Assembly: GCA_948144175.1 (NCBI GenBank)
Contig: CANXME010002107.1
Coordinates: 968,501 to 1,032,500 of the forward strand
DNA: 64,000 bases
Reading direction: 5' to 3'
Origin: Closterium sp. NIES-65
Taxonomy: Eukaryota > Streptophyta > Zygnematophyceae > Desmidiales > Closteriaceae
Positions within the stretch are counted from its first letter, which is position 1; every line of letters starts with the position of its first letter. This document shows, piece after piece, positions 10,645 to 19,807 of this stretch. The translations under genes were made by a program, and so were the position numbers. A model generated the notes under the pieces. That model had not been told where the DNA came from and searched no databases. It saw only the letters and a program-made list of their open reading frames with translations.

Positions 10645-13600
10645 TTAAGTAAGGCGGTCAATATCCGCAGCACGCTTGCGCGCCAAGTAATCACCAACAA
10701 GTGGCGAGGCGTCGAGCGAGGCGGATGTCACCCACGTGTCGTCCTCACTGGTGCGATCAGTCCAGCGGATCAAAAAATCCACGTGTCGGCCAGCTGCGTC
10801 AAGTCGAACCCGATGAGCCAGGATTTTCGAAGGGTCGAGTGTCGGCTCCGGAACAGGTCGTGCTGTCGGGACAGCTTGCTGACGTGTGATGTCTGTCGTG
10901 GCTGGCACGAACCTGCGAAGAAGGCTGACGTGAAAGGCGTCATGAATTCGCCAATCGTCGGGTAGTAGCAGCTTCGCGGTGACAGGTGTCACCATCTTGA
11001 GAATCTTGAACGGTCCGCAAAATCGTGGCCGGAGTTTCGATGGACCGGGCAGGTTCAGGTTCTTCGTGTCGAGAAGCACTAGTTGCCCAGTTGTCAAGAC
11101 GAGTTCCCGTCGTAGGAGGTTGGTGTATTTGCGGGAAGTAATATTCGCCTTGCGAATTGCGTCGGCGGCTTTTTCACGGACTTCGTGGAGTTCTGTCACG
11201 AAAGTCTGGGAACGCGGGACCGGATTGGCGAGTGTAGTTGTCGTTGGAACTGCCGGGTCCATCCCATAATTCAGGAAAAATGGGGAGTGATTAGTCGTGC
11301 TGGATGGTGCGTTGTTGAAAGCGAATTCCAGCATTGCGAGCGAGTCTTCCCAGCGGGCGGGGTCGGGGCAGTTTGTCCTGATTAACTGCTCCATGGTCTG
11401 GTTGGTCCGCTCGGTTTGACCGTCGGTCTGCGGGTGGTAAGCCGATGAGAACTGTAGCTTCGTGCCGTATTGCGCCCATGTCTCCTTCCAGAACTTGGAT
11501 GTGAACTTTGGGTCGCGGTCGCTGATGATCGCCGAAGGGATGCCGTGCAGTCGCACGACCGTCGAGATGAAAAGTCGCGCTGTTTCTTCGGCTGTGATTG
11601 TCGTTCGGCATGGTGCGAAGTGCGCCATTTTCGTGAAGCGGTCGACGACGACGAGAACAGCGTCGTTGCCTGTCGGCCCAGCTGGCATCCCCGTGACAAA
11701 ATCCATCGTCACTTGTTGCCACGGTCGTCCGGGTGGCTCGAGGGGTTGCAGCAGTCCAGCTGGTCGCTGACGTGTCGACTTCATTGCTTGGCACACCCTG
11801 CATGAGGACACATAGCGCTGCACGTCGTTAGAGGAATCAGGCCAGTAATAGTGACGATGCAGTAGTTTCTGTGTCTTATCGACCCCGAAATGTCCGGAGA
11901 GGTTTGAATCGTGGGTCTCCTGGATGAGAAGCTCACGCAGCAGACGGTAAGCGGGAACCCAAATCCGGTCGGTTCCGGCTTTTAGATAATAGTCCCCTTT
12001 CTGCGTCGTAGCCTGCTGATGATTTCCCGTTGTGAAGAAGGGGTCTGTCGTGTAGCCGTGGGTAAATAGTCCGGTAAGTAGCGGGTTCGAGTGGGTGATG
12101 AGTACTGCAGCGGATTGTACTGTCGGTCGGGTCAGGGCGTCGGCGATGTTATTAGCCCCTTTTTTGTACATGATGCGGTAGGTGAAGTGGCTCTCCATGT
12201 AGTCGAGCCATCGAATCTGTCGTGGGTTGAGGTTGGGTTGGGCTCGCATGTACTGTAGGGATTTGTGGTCCGTGCGAACAGTGACGTCGGCGCCCACCAG
12301 GTAGCATCGCCATAGTTTAAATGCGTGTATGATGGCGAGCATCTCCTTGTCGTGGATCGGGTAGTTGCGTTCGGCTGCCTGCAGCTTGCGTGATTCGTAG
12401 GCTATCGGCTGCAACCCGTTTCCAAAGTCTTGGAGAAGCACAGCTCCGATGGCGAAATCTGAGGTGTCGGTTACAACTTTGAACGACTTCGATGGATCGG
12501 CGATGCGCAGCACAGGAGGGGAAACGAGACAATTCTTGAGTTCCTGGAAAGCCGCTTCTGCCTCCTCCCCCCATACAAAATTCTTGTCCTTGTGCAGTAG
12601 GTCGGTCAGCGGTTCGGTTATCCCCGCCATATTCGGGATAAACCTCCTGACGTAATTTACGAATCCGAGGAAACTCTGAAGCTCCGTGACGTTCGTCGGG
12701 GACTTCCACTCCTGTATGGTCTTGATTTTCGCCGGGTCGATTTTAATGCCGTCGCGCGAGATGTCGTGCCCCAAAAACTCCAACTCCTGCTTAAAAAACT
12801 CGCACTTAGAGCCCTTGGTGATGAGTCGGTTCTCCTGCAGCCGCTTAAACAGTGCGTCCAGGTCACGGAGGTGCTGCTCCCTTGTCTTGCTAAAAATGAG
12901 GATATCGTCCAAGTAGACGATGACGCACCGGTCTAGAAGATCCCGAAAAACCCTGTTCATGGTCAGCTGAAAAGTTGAGGGCGCGTTCGTGAGGCCGAAA
13001 GGCATCACTGTAAATTCGTAACTCCCGTAGCGTGTACGAAACGCAGTCTTGTGACAATCGACGGCGAAGACTCGAATTTGATGGTAACCGCCACGCAAGT
13101 CAATCTTCGAGAAATAGCGAGCGCCACGAAGTTGGTCGAGGAGGTCGTCGGTGCGTGGGATTGGGTAGCGAGACTTGATGGTGACCCTGTTCAGCGCGCG
13201 ATAGTCGATACACATGCGAAGCCCGCCGTCTTTCTTCGGAGTGAACAGAATCGGTGCTGCAAAGGGAGATGTGCTGGCCCGAATGAACCCTTTCTCCAAC
13301 AGTGCGTCGATTTGTCGTCGCAGCTCCTCGAGTTCCGGCTGGGTCAACCGCCACTGTGTCCGAACGGGTGGTTGTGCTCCAGGTTCCAGCTGGATTTTGT
13401 GGTCCTCAGGTCTCTCCGGTGGCAGTCCAGGTGGCAGATCGTCGGGGAAGATTTCCGGGTACCTCCGAATCAGCTCCGCTAAACCCGGTGGTACAACTGC
13501 ACACAGCTTCTCGATGTCTTTTCCTTCGGTGTCGACTGCCAACTCGCGTAAACAAACGGCGAACAGCTGCGCACCCCTGTTGAAGTGGCGAGCTATAGTG

Positions 13601-14235
13601 ATGGCTTTGACGCACGGGGCTTGGATGTAGTCAGGTGTCCATGCAGGGAGCTGAATTAGCCCCTCGTGCTTGTTGATGCTGCACGTTCCCGTTGTCTAGT
13701 CGATGACGGGGTTGTGCCGTCGCAGCCAATCGCGTCCCAGCAGTACGTCGCAGCCGTCCAATGTTGTCGCGAGGAACTTCATGCTGAAGCCGAAATCGTC
13801 GCCGCATTCGATCCTGACCGTCCGTGTTTCTTCCGTTATCGCCAGAGGCGTCCCATCCACGAGGCGGGCGTCGATTTCGGGCAGACACCTGTCAAGTTGC
13901 AGCTTGCATTTTTTTGCGCTCGCCAAATTGAAGAGGCTATGACTGGCCCCTCCATCGATGAACATTTTCAAGTTATTTTTTAACACCTTACCAGCGACCA
14001 GCACAGGGTGATCCACGTGATTATCCCTGTTATTCGGCCGAGTGCGATCGATTGCATGAATCGGAACCACGACTCGGTGGGGATGGTGGGGTTCGGGCGA
14101 CGGAGCACAGTCAGTAAAGGGCCCGCTAATTACTGACTCTTCCCATTTCCCTGCTCCTTCCTGTCGTTCCCCGTCAGCGGCGTTTTCTCGTGGCAGTCTT
14201 TCATGTAGTGACCCGTCTTCCCACACCGGTAACAC
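10645..14235 (-). CDS. Gypsy 2 Pol polyprotein (PR-RT-RNaseH-IN-CHD), one internal TAG
   Basis: Single frame interrupted only by TAG at 13696-13698. Order: protease (FIDGGASHSLF, LLGRDWL), RT with SKIDLRGGYHQI and catalytic YLDD near 12913, RNase H (TDHKSLQYM), integrase with an HHCC finger (HFGVDKTQKLL to CRVCQ), DDE residues in VTMDFVTG, ISDRDPKF and HPQTDGQTER, then a C-terminal chromodomain ending at TAA 10645. In gypsy 1 the residue at the TAG position is Trp (NPRIDWTTG), so TGG to TAG is the likely change; readthrough is possible but unproven. The frame overlaps gag by 106 bases in the -1 phase, implying ribosomal frameshifting. The chromodomain usually directs integration to marked chromatin. 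Confidence 0.93.
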
Positions 14236-15173
14236 GGTCCCTTAGGAGGGCGGTCGGGTGTATGGACGGCGTTGATCGTGGTCCGATGGGTCTGGCCACG
14301 AAAACGGTTTCCCTCCTGGGAAGCTGCTCTCGCGTACTGCATCAGCGCATCTGTGGACTCCGCCAACTGTACTGCTGCAAGGAATGACGTCGGATGGCCC
14401 CTGTGAACCTCGTATTGTATCTCGTATTTGAGGCCGCTGATGTATTTATCCAGCCGTTCAGCTTTCGACATGTCATCGACTTGGTCGGCGAGGCTCATAA
14501 ATGACGCCGTGTAGTCTTGGACAGAAGCCATCTGCGACCATGCACGCAGCCTCATGCGAGCTTGCTCCGAGGCGGATACGTGCTCGAAGCGACCTCGTAA
14601 GGCTGCGCCCCACTCCTTCCACGTGCGTATCGTGGTCACTCCAAAGATCGACGTTGCCACTTGATTAGTCACTGTTGAGGTCCCGTCTGCCGCATGTGTC
14701 ACACCTGTCGGCGTCCCTGTTTCCAAGGTTCGGCGCCACCACTCAAGCGCTGCACCTCGAAGAAGCGAAACTGCGTAATTAATACGCGTGGCATCGTCAT
14801 TAACTCCGGTTGCAGTAAAAAAGACTTCGACCCCGAACAGCCACCCTTTTACCGTAACCGTCTTGTCCGTAGGATTAAACGGGGGTGGGTTGACGGGCTT
14901 GATCTTGATCGTTGTCACTGCAACTGGCGCTGCTGCTGCTCGCTGCCTATCTTCTTCTTCAAAGTCACGTGTGAGAGCATCCAGTGGGTTGCTCATCGCC
15001 TGACTGTTGCCCTCGCCTTCGTCCACAGGTGACTCCTGACGCGCTTCACCTTGCGTCTGGCGTAGCTCGGCGTTTTCCTCTCGTAGTGTTGTCACTTTCG
15101 CCATTAATGTCTTCATGCTCTCCTGCATCTCTGCCACTTGCGCCATCATCCGGTTAACAACCTCCTGATCCAT
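14130..15173 (-). CDS. Gypsy 2 Gag
   Basis: Structural protein of the retrotransposon particle. It starts at the first true ATG of the frame (15173); the longer frame upstream begins with a non-ATG codon. An N-terminal coiled-coil-like stretch rich in M/E/Q (MMAQVAEMQESMKTL) precedes a retrotrans_gag capsid region, with GWLFGVEVFF and SLLRGAALEWWR near residues 110-160. A canonical CCHC knuckle (CYRCGKTGHYMKDC, spacing C-x2-C-x4-H-x4-C) lies near the C-terminus. It ends with TAA at 14130-14132, just after a candidate slippery heptamer. Confidence 0.9.
   Translation of the reverse strand: MDQEVVNRMMAQVAEMQESMKTLMAKVTTLREENAELRQTQGEARQESPVDEGEGNSQAMSNPLDALTRDFEEEDRQRAAAAPVAVTTIKIKPVNPPPFNPTDKTVTVKGWLFGVEVFFTATGVNDDATRINYAVSLLRGAALEWWRRTLETGTPTGVTHAADGTSTVTNQVATSIFGVTTIRTWKEWGAALRGRFEHVSASEQARMRLRAWSQMASVQDYTASFMSLADQVDDMSKAERLDKYISGLKYEIQYEVHRGHPTSFLAAVQLAESTDALMQYARAASQEGNRFRGQTHRTTINAVHTPDRPPKGPCYRCGKTGHYMKDCHEKTPLTGNDRKEQGNGKSQ
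14145..14151 (-). other. Candidate -1 frameshift site GGGAAAT
   Basis: On the minus strand the gag frame reads CAG GGA AAT, giving the X-XXY-YYZ heptamer G-GGA-AAT in the zero frame, four codons before the gag stop. The -1 frame leads directly into the protease-RT frame. Family practice (gag-pol frameshifting) and placement support it; no downstream pseudoknot was modelled. Confidence 0.5.
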
Positions 15174-15374
15174 GTGCCTAGCACTACGTCTGGTGGGCAG
15201 TCGGGTCTCCGTGGCCTTCAGGCAAGTGAAAACATGAACTATCGGAGTCGGGCAGGATTGAATTAACAATCCCTGCAGCCAACCGTCGTGTAGTCACTAA
15301 ACCAGCCACACCCTATGCCACCAAACTACCCTCGGAAAAGCGGGGTGAACTAGGAAAGTAGCTCTGATACCAGG

Positions 15375-15650
15375 TGTTATGAGTTGTAAAAGAGAGTGCG
15401 CAGGTAAACGAATAACGAGGCTGTGACTGAATGAACTGAGAATACAATGAATGCACAGACTAATGTAGGGCTAGCCTAACCAGGAGGAAACCTCGGGAGG
15501 CGAGGTTGGGTGCAAGTTTGGCGATGGAAATGCCGAAGGCGACGCGAGGAGCCTCGGCAGCGTTGAAATCGGCCGAACGTGCGAACTCCGAAAATCGGGC
15601 TGTACGCGAAGCAGTCAACCCCGATAAGGAATTCGGGGAAATTCCTTACA
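15375..15650 (-). repeat. 5' LTR of gypsy 2
   Basis: Matches the 3' LTR except for cagacatggc versus cagactaatgtagggc and one C/T change. The primer-binding site is adjacent, at about 15361-15372. Confidence 0.93.
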
Positions 15651-15661
15651 TGGTTGGTGGG

Positions 15662-15849
15662 TGCTAGAATATATCTGTAACTGTTTGTAGCTGTAGTTTA
15701 GTGTAGTTATTATAAACTGTTGGTGGTGCACCTTCTTTGCATGTTTGTTCTCTATTTGTACCTTTTGCTCAATAGTGAAGCCCCTCTTTTGGCTTCTCTC
15801 TCGTCATCTTGCTTTCACCCTAGGCTCCTAAGCCTAATGATTCTTAACA
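15662..15849 (+). repeat. 5' LTR of element E
   Basis: TGCTAGAA...CTTAACA, 188 bp. It shares long blocks with 16899-17078, for example tgtagctgtagtttagtg and ctgttggtggtgcacc. Confidence 0.75.
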
Positions 15850-16317
15850 TGGTATTAAGAGCTAGGTCATCCTAAGACCTACTTTTCTTTTCCCCCATGG
15901 GCCCACCACGTATCCCCCCGTTGATGGCGCTCGTCACGCCCCACGTCGCGGTCGTAGTTACGACGGTTGCAACGGTTGTGACCGTTGAAACGGTCTCGGC
16001 AGCGAGCTGCGCGATGGCGTCAGATGCGGCCTCGTTTCGGCCCCCCGTCAGCGCCCTGTGCCCTGCTCGTCCCGTCCGTGGCACCCTCCCCGTCGCGCCC
16101 ATTGCGCCCTGCTCGTCGCGCGCATCGCGTGCTCCGCCCCGTTCTGTCACGAACACAGAGCAGCCGCGCGCAGCTGCGTACGGCTGCGCATTGCTGCCCG
16201 CAGCCGCGTACGACCGTGCGCACCCGCGCACGGTCGTGTGCTGGCGTTTCTGCCTCCACCTGGTGTTTCTTCTGCTGTCTTCTGCTGTTGAGCAGCATGT
16301 GCTGCCGTTGAGCCCTG

Positions 16318-16664
16318 TGTCAGAAGTCCACTGGTGATCCCCGATTGATCCTAGGGAAGCGTTACAGGCACATCAGCCTGGGGGGTTATGGGTGCACTCA
16401 CCCGCTATACAAACAAGCCCTTTTATCCCAGTGGTCCAGTGGCTGGGATTCTGACATGGTATCAGAGCGAAGGTCTCGGGTTCGAATCCCGGTGTGTGCA
16501 CTTCGGGCATCCCAGTGCGGGGGGGTGTTAGAAGTCCACTAGTGATCCTCGATTGATCCTAGGGAAGGGTTACAGGCACATCAGCCTAGGGGGTTATGGG
16601 CGCACTCACCCGCTATACAAACAAGCCCTTTTATCCCAGTGGTCTAGTGGTTGGGATTCTGACA
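16318..16664 (+). mobile_element. TRIM with tRNA-like A and B boxes
   Basis: Terminal-repeat retrotransposon in miniature: LTRs 16318-16456 and 16526-16664 (139 bp each) separated by 69 bp. The interior begins with the primer site TGGTATCAGAGC and ends in a G-rich polypurine tract. Flanks CCCTG (16313-16317) and CCTTG (16665-16669) are a one-mismatch target duplication. The LTR end contains an A-box match (TGGTCCAGTGG, 16432-16442) and the interior a B-box match inside a T-arm-like hairpin (GTTCGAATC, 16480-16488). It sits inside element E. It cannot encode proteins and would need enzymes from an autonomous copia or gypsy element. Confidence 0.85.
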
Positions 16665-16898
16665 CCTTGCTGTGCCGCCGCACGTTGCCGCCGCACGCAC
16701 CCGCTCTCCAGGCGACCTCTCGCCACATGCACCTTTGTCTGTTGCTTCTACCTTGGCCGAGGGGTTGTGTAGCTGAATATGCCACCACTGCACCGGTTGC
16801 CACTGCTCTTGGCTGCTGATGTTGTTTTCTCTGTTTGTGGTGTACCCATCCAGGATGTGTTGTTGCACAAACTCCTGCTGCACGCAGTTATAGGGGAG

Positions 16899-17078
16899 TG
16901 TTAGAATATTTCTATAACTGCCTGTAGCTGTAGTTTAGTGTAGTTATTATAAACTGTTGGTGGTGCACCTTCTTTGCATGTTTTGTTTGCTATTTGTACC
17001 TCGCTCAATAGTGAATTCATCCTCTTTGGCAATTTGTCTCGACATGTTCCTCTCCCAAGCCTCTTCCTACCCCAAACA
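16899..17078 (+). repeat. 3' LTR of element E
   Basis: Begins TGTTAGAATATT after a purine-rich run. It aligns well to the 5' LTR for the first 130 bases and then diverges; the end near 17078 (ccaaaca) is approximate. Confidence 0.65.
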
Positions 17079-17519
17079 TGAATTTTTTTAAAGTGTGTAA
17101 CATTTTCCAAAAATGCGTATTGTGAAAGCGCAGCTGACTGTAACGCAGCAAGGCAACGGCAAATTACAATTTGCCGAGTACATAACGAGGGTTGAAGGCC
17201 ATTTGGCCTCCACCCACGTCTTCATTTGGAACTTGCAGTTCCACTCCATTCTCGTCCAACTACTCAGGTGACATTTCTCTCTCAATTTCCGTTGGCACTA
17301 GAGCCTCGCATAGTAGGCACTAATTTCTGATAAGTTGTTTTTAGTCATTCATCACGTTTAAGCCACGCGATTTCACGTCGACGGCGAGAGTTGCGACTAC
17401 ACCCGTGGGTAAGAAATCGGAGCCAAACCCGCATCAAATGAGCGCGCGACCGAGGGCGAACCCGCCACTAGCGAGCCTAAGGCGAACTCGCCCCTGGTGC
17501 ACCTGGCGGCACCAACGTC

Positions 17520-17765
17520 AGTCGCGCGACTGACGCAAGCGTCAGGCTCGCTGCTGACGCAATCGCCAGGGGCTCGAGCGACTGACGCAACCACCAAGGG
17601 CGCGGCTGACGCAATCGCCAGGGCGCGACTGACGCAATCGCCAGTGGCGCGACTTACGCAATCGCCAGTGGCGCGACTGGCGCAATCGCCAGTGGCGCTA
17701 CTGACGCAATCGCCAGTGGCGCTACTGACGCAATCGCCAGTGGCGCTACTGACACAATCGCCAGA
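17520..17765. repeat. 24-bp tandem repeat (gacgcaatcgccagtggcg)
   Basis: About ten units related to cgactgacgcaatcgccagtggcg, most regular between 17625 and 17765. All frames across it are low-complexity and I do not call a gene. Confidence 0.8.
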
Positions 17766-18004
17766 GACCCGCTTGTGATCTTGCATTAACTGGTTCGACA
17801 CCAACATTGCCATGCAACTAACTCCTACTATCTCAAGCTAACTTGTTTTTTGTTGCAATCTGGATTCTCTTCCCGTTCATTCGATAAATCTTTTATTCAA
17901 TCATTCCTCAGCCTTCAAATTTTCCTGGTGCAATGCATAATTATTGGTAGGAGGCCAAGCGTAACAATTTGGGGCAACGACGGCTACATCAACTCTTGGT
18001 GCAC

Positions 18005-18172
18005 CCGCGCATGGTCCTTCTCTTGGGGAAGGGGACCGAGGGTTCCGTGCTGGCCAGAGGGCCGTTCCCCAAGGGGGGGAGGGGACCGAGGGTCCCGTGC
18101 TGGCCAGAGGGCCGTTCCCCAAGGGGGGAAGGGGACCGAGGGTCCCGTGCTGGCCAGAGGCCAGAGGGCCCA
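18005..18172. repeat. ~56-bp tandem repeat
   Basis: Three units containing ggggaccgagggtcccgtg, ctggccagagg and gccgttccccaagg. Each unit is itself rich in short inverted repeats (gggacc / ggtccc). Confidence 0.8.
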
Positions 18173-19343
18173 TCGTCGCCCGATGGAAGGTGGACAGTTC
18201 GGGTTGATATGGTTACAACATACGGCACATTGTTGTGGAGGTGTATCGTATGGATATAGATTGCATAATGTATATTGCCATATCATTTAAAACACAAAAT
18301 TTGTCATAAACATCCCCTTTCATATGAGCCAACGACGCCAACAACTACGAGCGGGGACGCCCATATTTAGAGAACAAGCAACCCCGCACTAACAACGGTC
18401 CTAATCCTTTCAATATGGCACCAGGTTGGTGCCACCAACGCAACGCCACCTCTGTGCACTTCGACAACTTCGTCAGGCGCAGCGGCACTCAACAAGTCTT
18501 CAGCGGCCCCAACTGCACATGTCTCAGAAGACGCAATTATAATGAAGCACGATGCCTTTGCAAGAACAAAAAGCAAGCTTTCTCAATCCTAGTGTTCACT
18601 TAACATTATAATTTTTAAACACACATTGTGTTTTTTAAAATTGTGTGTTGTGAAAGCGAAGCTGCTTGTACTGCACAATTGGCATCGTCGAAGCGCGCTA
18701 AACGCCCTTCTCCAACTACAAAAACAGTGGGTTGGAGTTCATTTCCCTCCACCCACGCTTCTCGATTTTCAAACGGCTCACTCAACATTCCCACCACCCA
18801 CCCCAGAGTAAACCGCCTTGCTAATGCCACTTGGATAGGGTACATCTTAGCTAGTGTTATTCCCTTGCACTAGCTTGTGTTCAACGTTGATGCAAATGTT
18901 GTAATAAGCCATTTGTAATGAGAACGATGCCAATTGATAAGAATAAGAAAGCAAGCTTTCTCAGTCTACTATCTTGACAGTGGGGCAGGGAGATCGCGGC
19001 AGATACACTTATCTTGGAATGCGGCAATGTGACAATGTAGTATCCACAGTTCACCCAGTGCAGTTCTGATTGAAGAGTCACCTCCTCCTCACTTAAAACC
19101 TGCGGGCCAAGAACTTCAACTGTAGGAAGCTTGGTTGGATGGCAACACAATTGGCCAAGATTTTGGGTGTGAGAGCCAAACTCAACCAAGGTTAGGAAGG
19201 TTGAGGCAATTTGGCCCTTCTTAGCCCTCCAGTTTTAACGGTAAAGATTTGCTAGTTGGTATGGTATTGTGTTTTGCCAGCATTGTAAAATCAACATTTT
19301 CAGAAGTCGGGATCCTAGGGGCTAGTGGGTAAGCAGTGCAAGT

Positions 19344-19476
19344 TGTCAAATTATATATATGCTATATATGTTTAGGCTGTAGTGGGGTAGCCAATATGGT
19401 ATACAGCCCCTTCTAGGGTTTCATATTTGTACCCAACACTTTCCTAGTTCATTCATTCCTGCCTAGCATTCTGACA
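19344..19476 (+). repeat. 5' LTR of copia B (133 bp)
   Basis: TGTCAAATT...CTGACA, followed at once by the primer site TGGTATTTAGAGC. CAAGT precedes it. Confidence 0.9.
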
Positions 19477-19499
19477 TGGTATTTAGAGCAGTAGGTCCG

Positions 19500-19630
19500 T
19501 GTGAAACTAACAGAACAGGAATGAATTGACTAAGTCAGAGTTGGGTACAAATACAACCCTAGCAAACTGTACCCCATATGTGCTACCCCACTATAGCCTA
19601 CAAACATGCATCAGCCATAATAATCTGACA
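19500..19630 (-). repeat. 3' LTR of copia A
   Basis: 131 bp, minus-strand TGTCAGATT...TTTCACA, identical to 26903-27033. Confidence 0.96.
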
Positions 19631-19807
19631 CACCCCCATAGGCAAAGTGGGGGAGAACAAGGGGTCACAAGACCAGTCAAGCAAAGCAAAGCAAAGCAAG
19701 CTCAGGGTGGATCACAAAGTCACCACACAGTCCGAGCACAAGAGCAGGGCCAGAGGCCAGTTCACATGCAGGAGTACAGACATATATATAACAAAGTACA
19801 AGTAAAG

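Larger units (their letters stand above)
10363..15650 (-). mobile_element. Gypsy 2: nearly intact Ty3/gypsy chromovirus
   Basis: A 5288-bp minus-strand element with LTRs at 15375-15650 (5') and 10363-10632 (3'). Exact target duplication TGGTT at 10358-10362 and 15651-15655. The primer site complementary to initiator Met-tRNA (TGGTATCAGAGC) lies two bases after the 5' LTR. A polypurine run of eight G lies before the 3' LTR (10633-10645). Gag, protease, RT/RNase H, integrase and chromodomain are all present and open except for one TAG. The LTRs differ by one indel and one substitution as read by eye, so insertion is recent. Confidence 0.95.
15662..17078 (+). mobile_element. Element E: small coding-free LTR retroelement
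   Basis: Two related LTRs (15662-15849 and 16899-17078) flank about 0.7 kb of its own interior once the nested TRIM is removed. The primer site TGGTATTAAGAGC follows the 5' LTR directly, then a hairpin (GGTC / GACC) and GGGCCCACC, the same order as in the copia elements here. A purine run (tataggggag) precedes the 3' LTR. The interior is GC-rich and codes for nothing recognisable, so it looks like a non-autonomous derivative of the copia group. No matching target duplication was found; LTR divergence suggests an old insertion. Confidence 0.7.
17079..19338. other. Gene-free repeat-bearing interval
   Basis: About 2.3 kb with two tandem arrays (listed separately) and no convincing gene. Segments near 17090-17290 and 18610-18820 look distantly alike (gtgaaagcg, agctg-ctgta, then cctccacccacg), possibly old copies of one repeat. 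Open frames here lack family resemblance or splice support. Confidence 0.45.

Noticed and set aside
16432-16500. A genuine tRNA gene
   Set aside because: A and B boxes fit, but the sequence spans an LTR end and the primer site of a TRIM, and no complete cloverleaf with acceptor pairing could be drawn.
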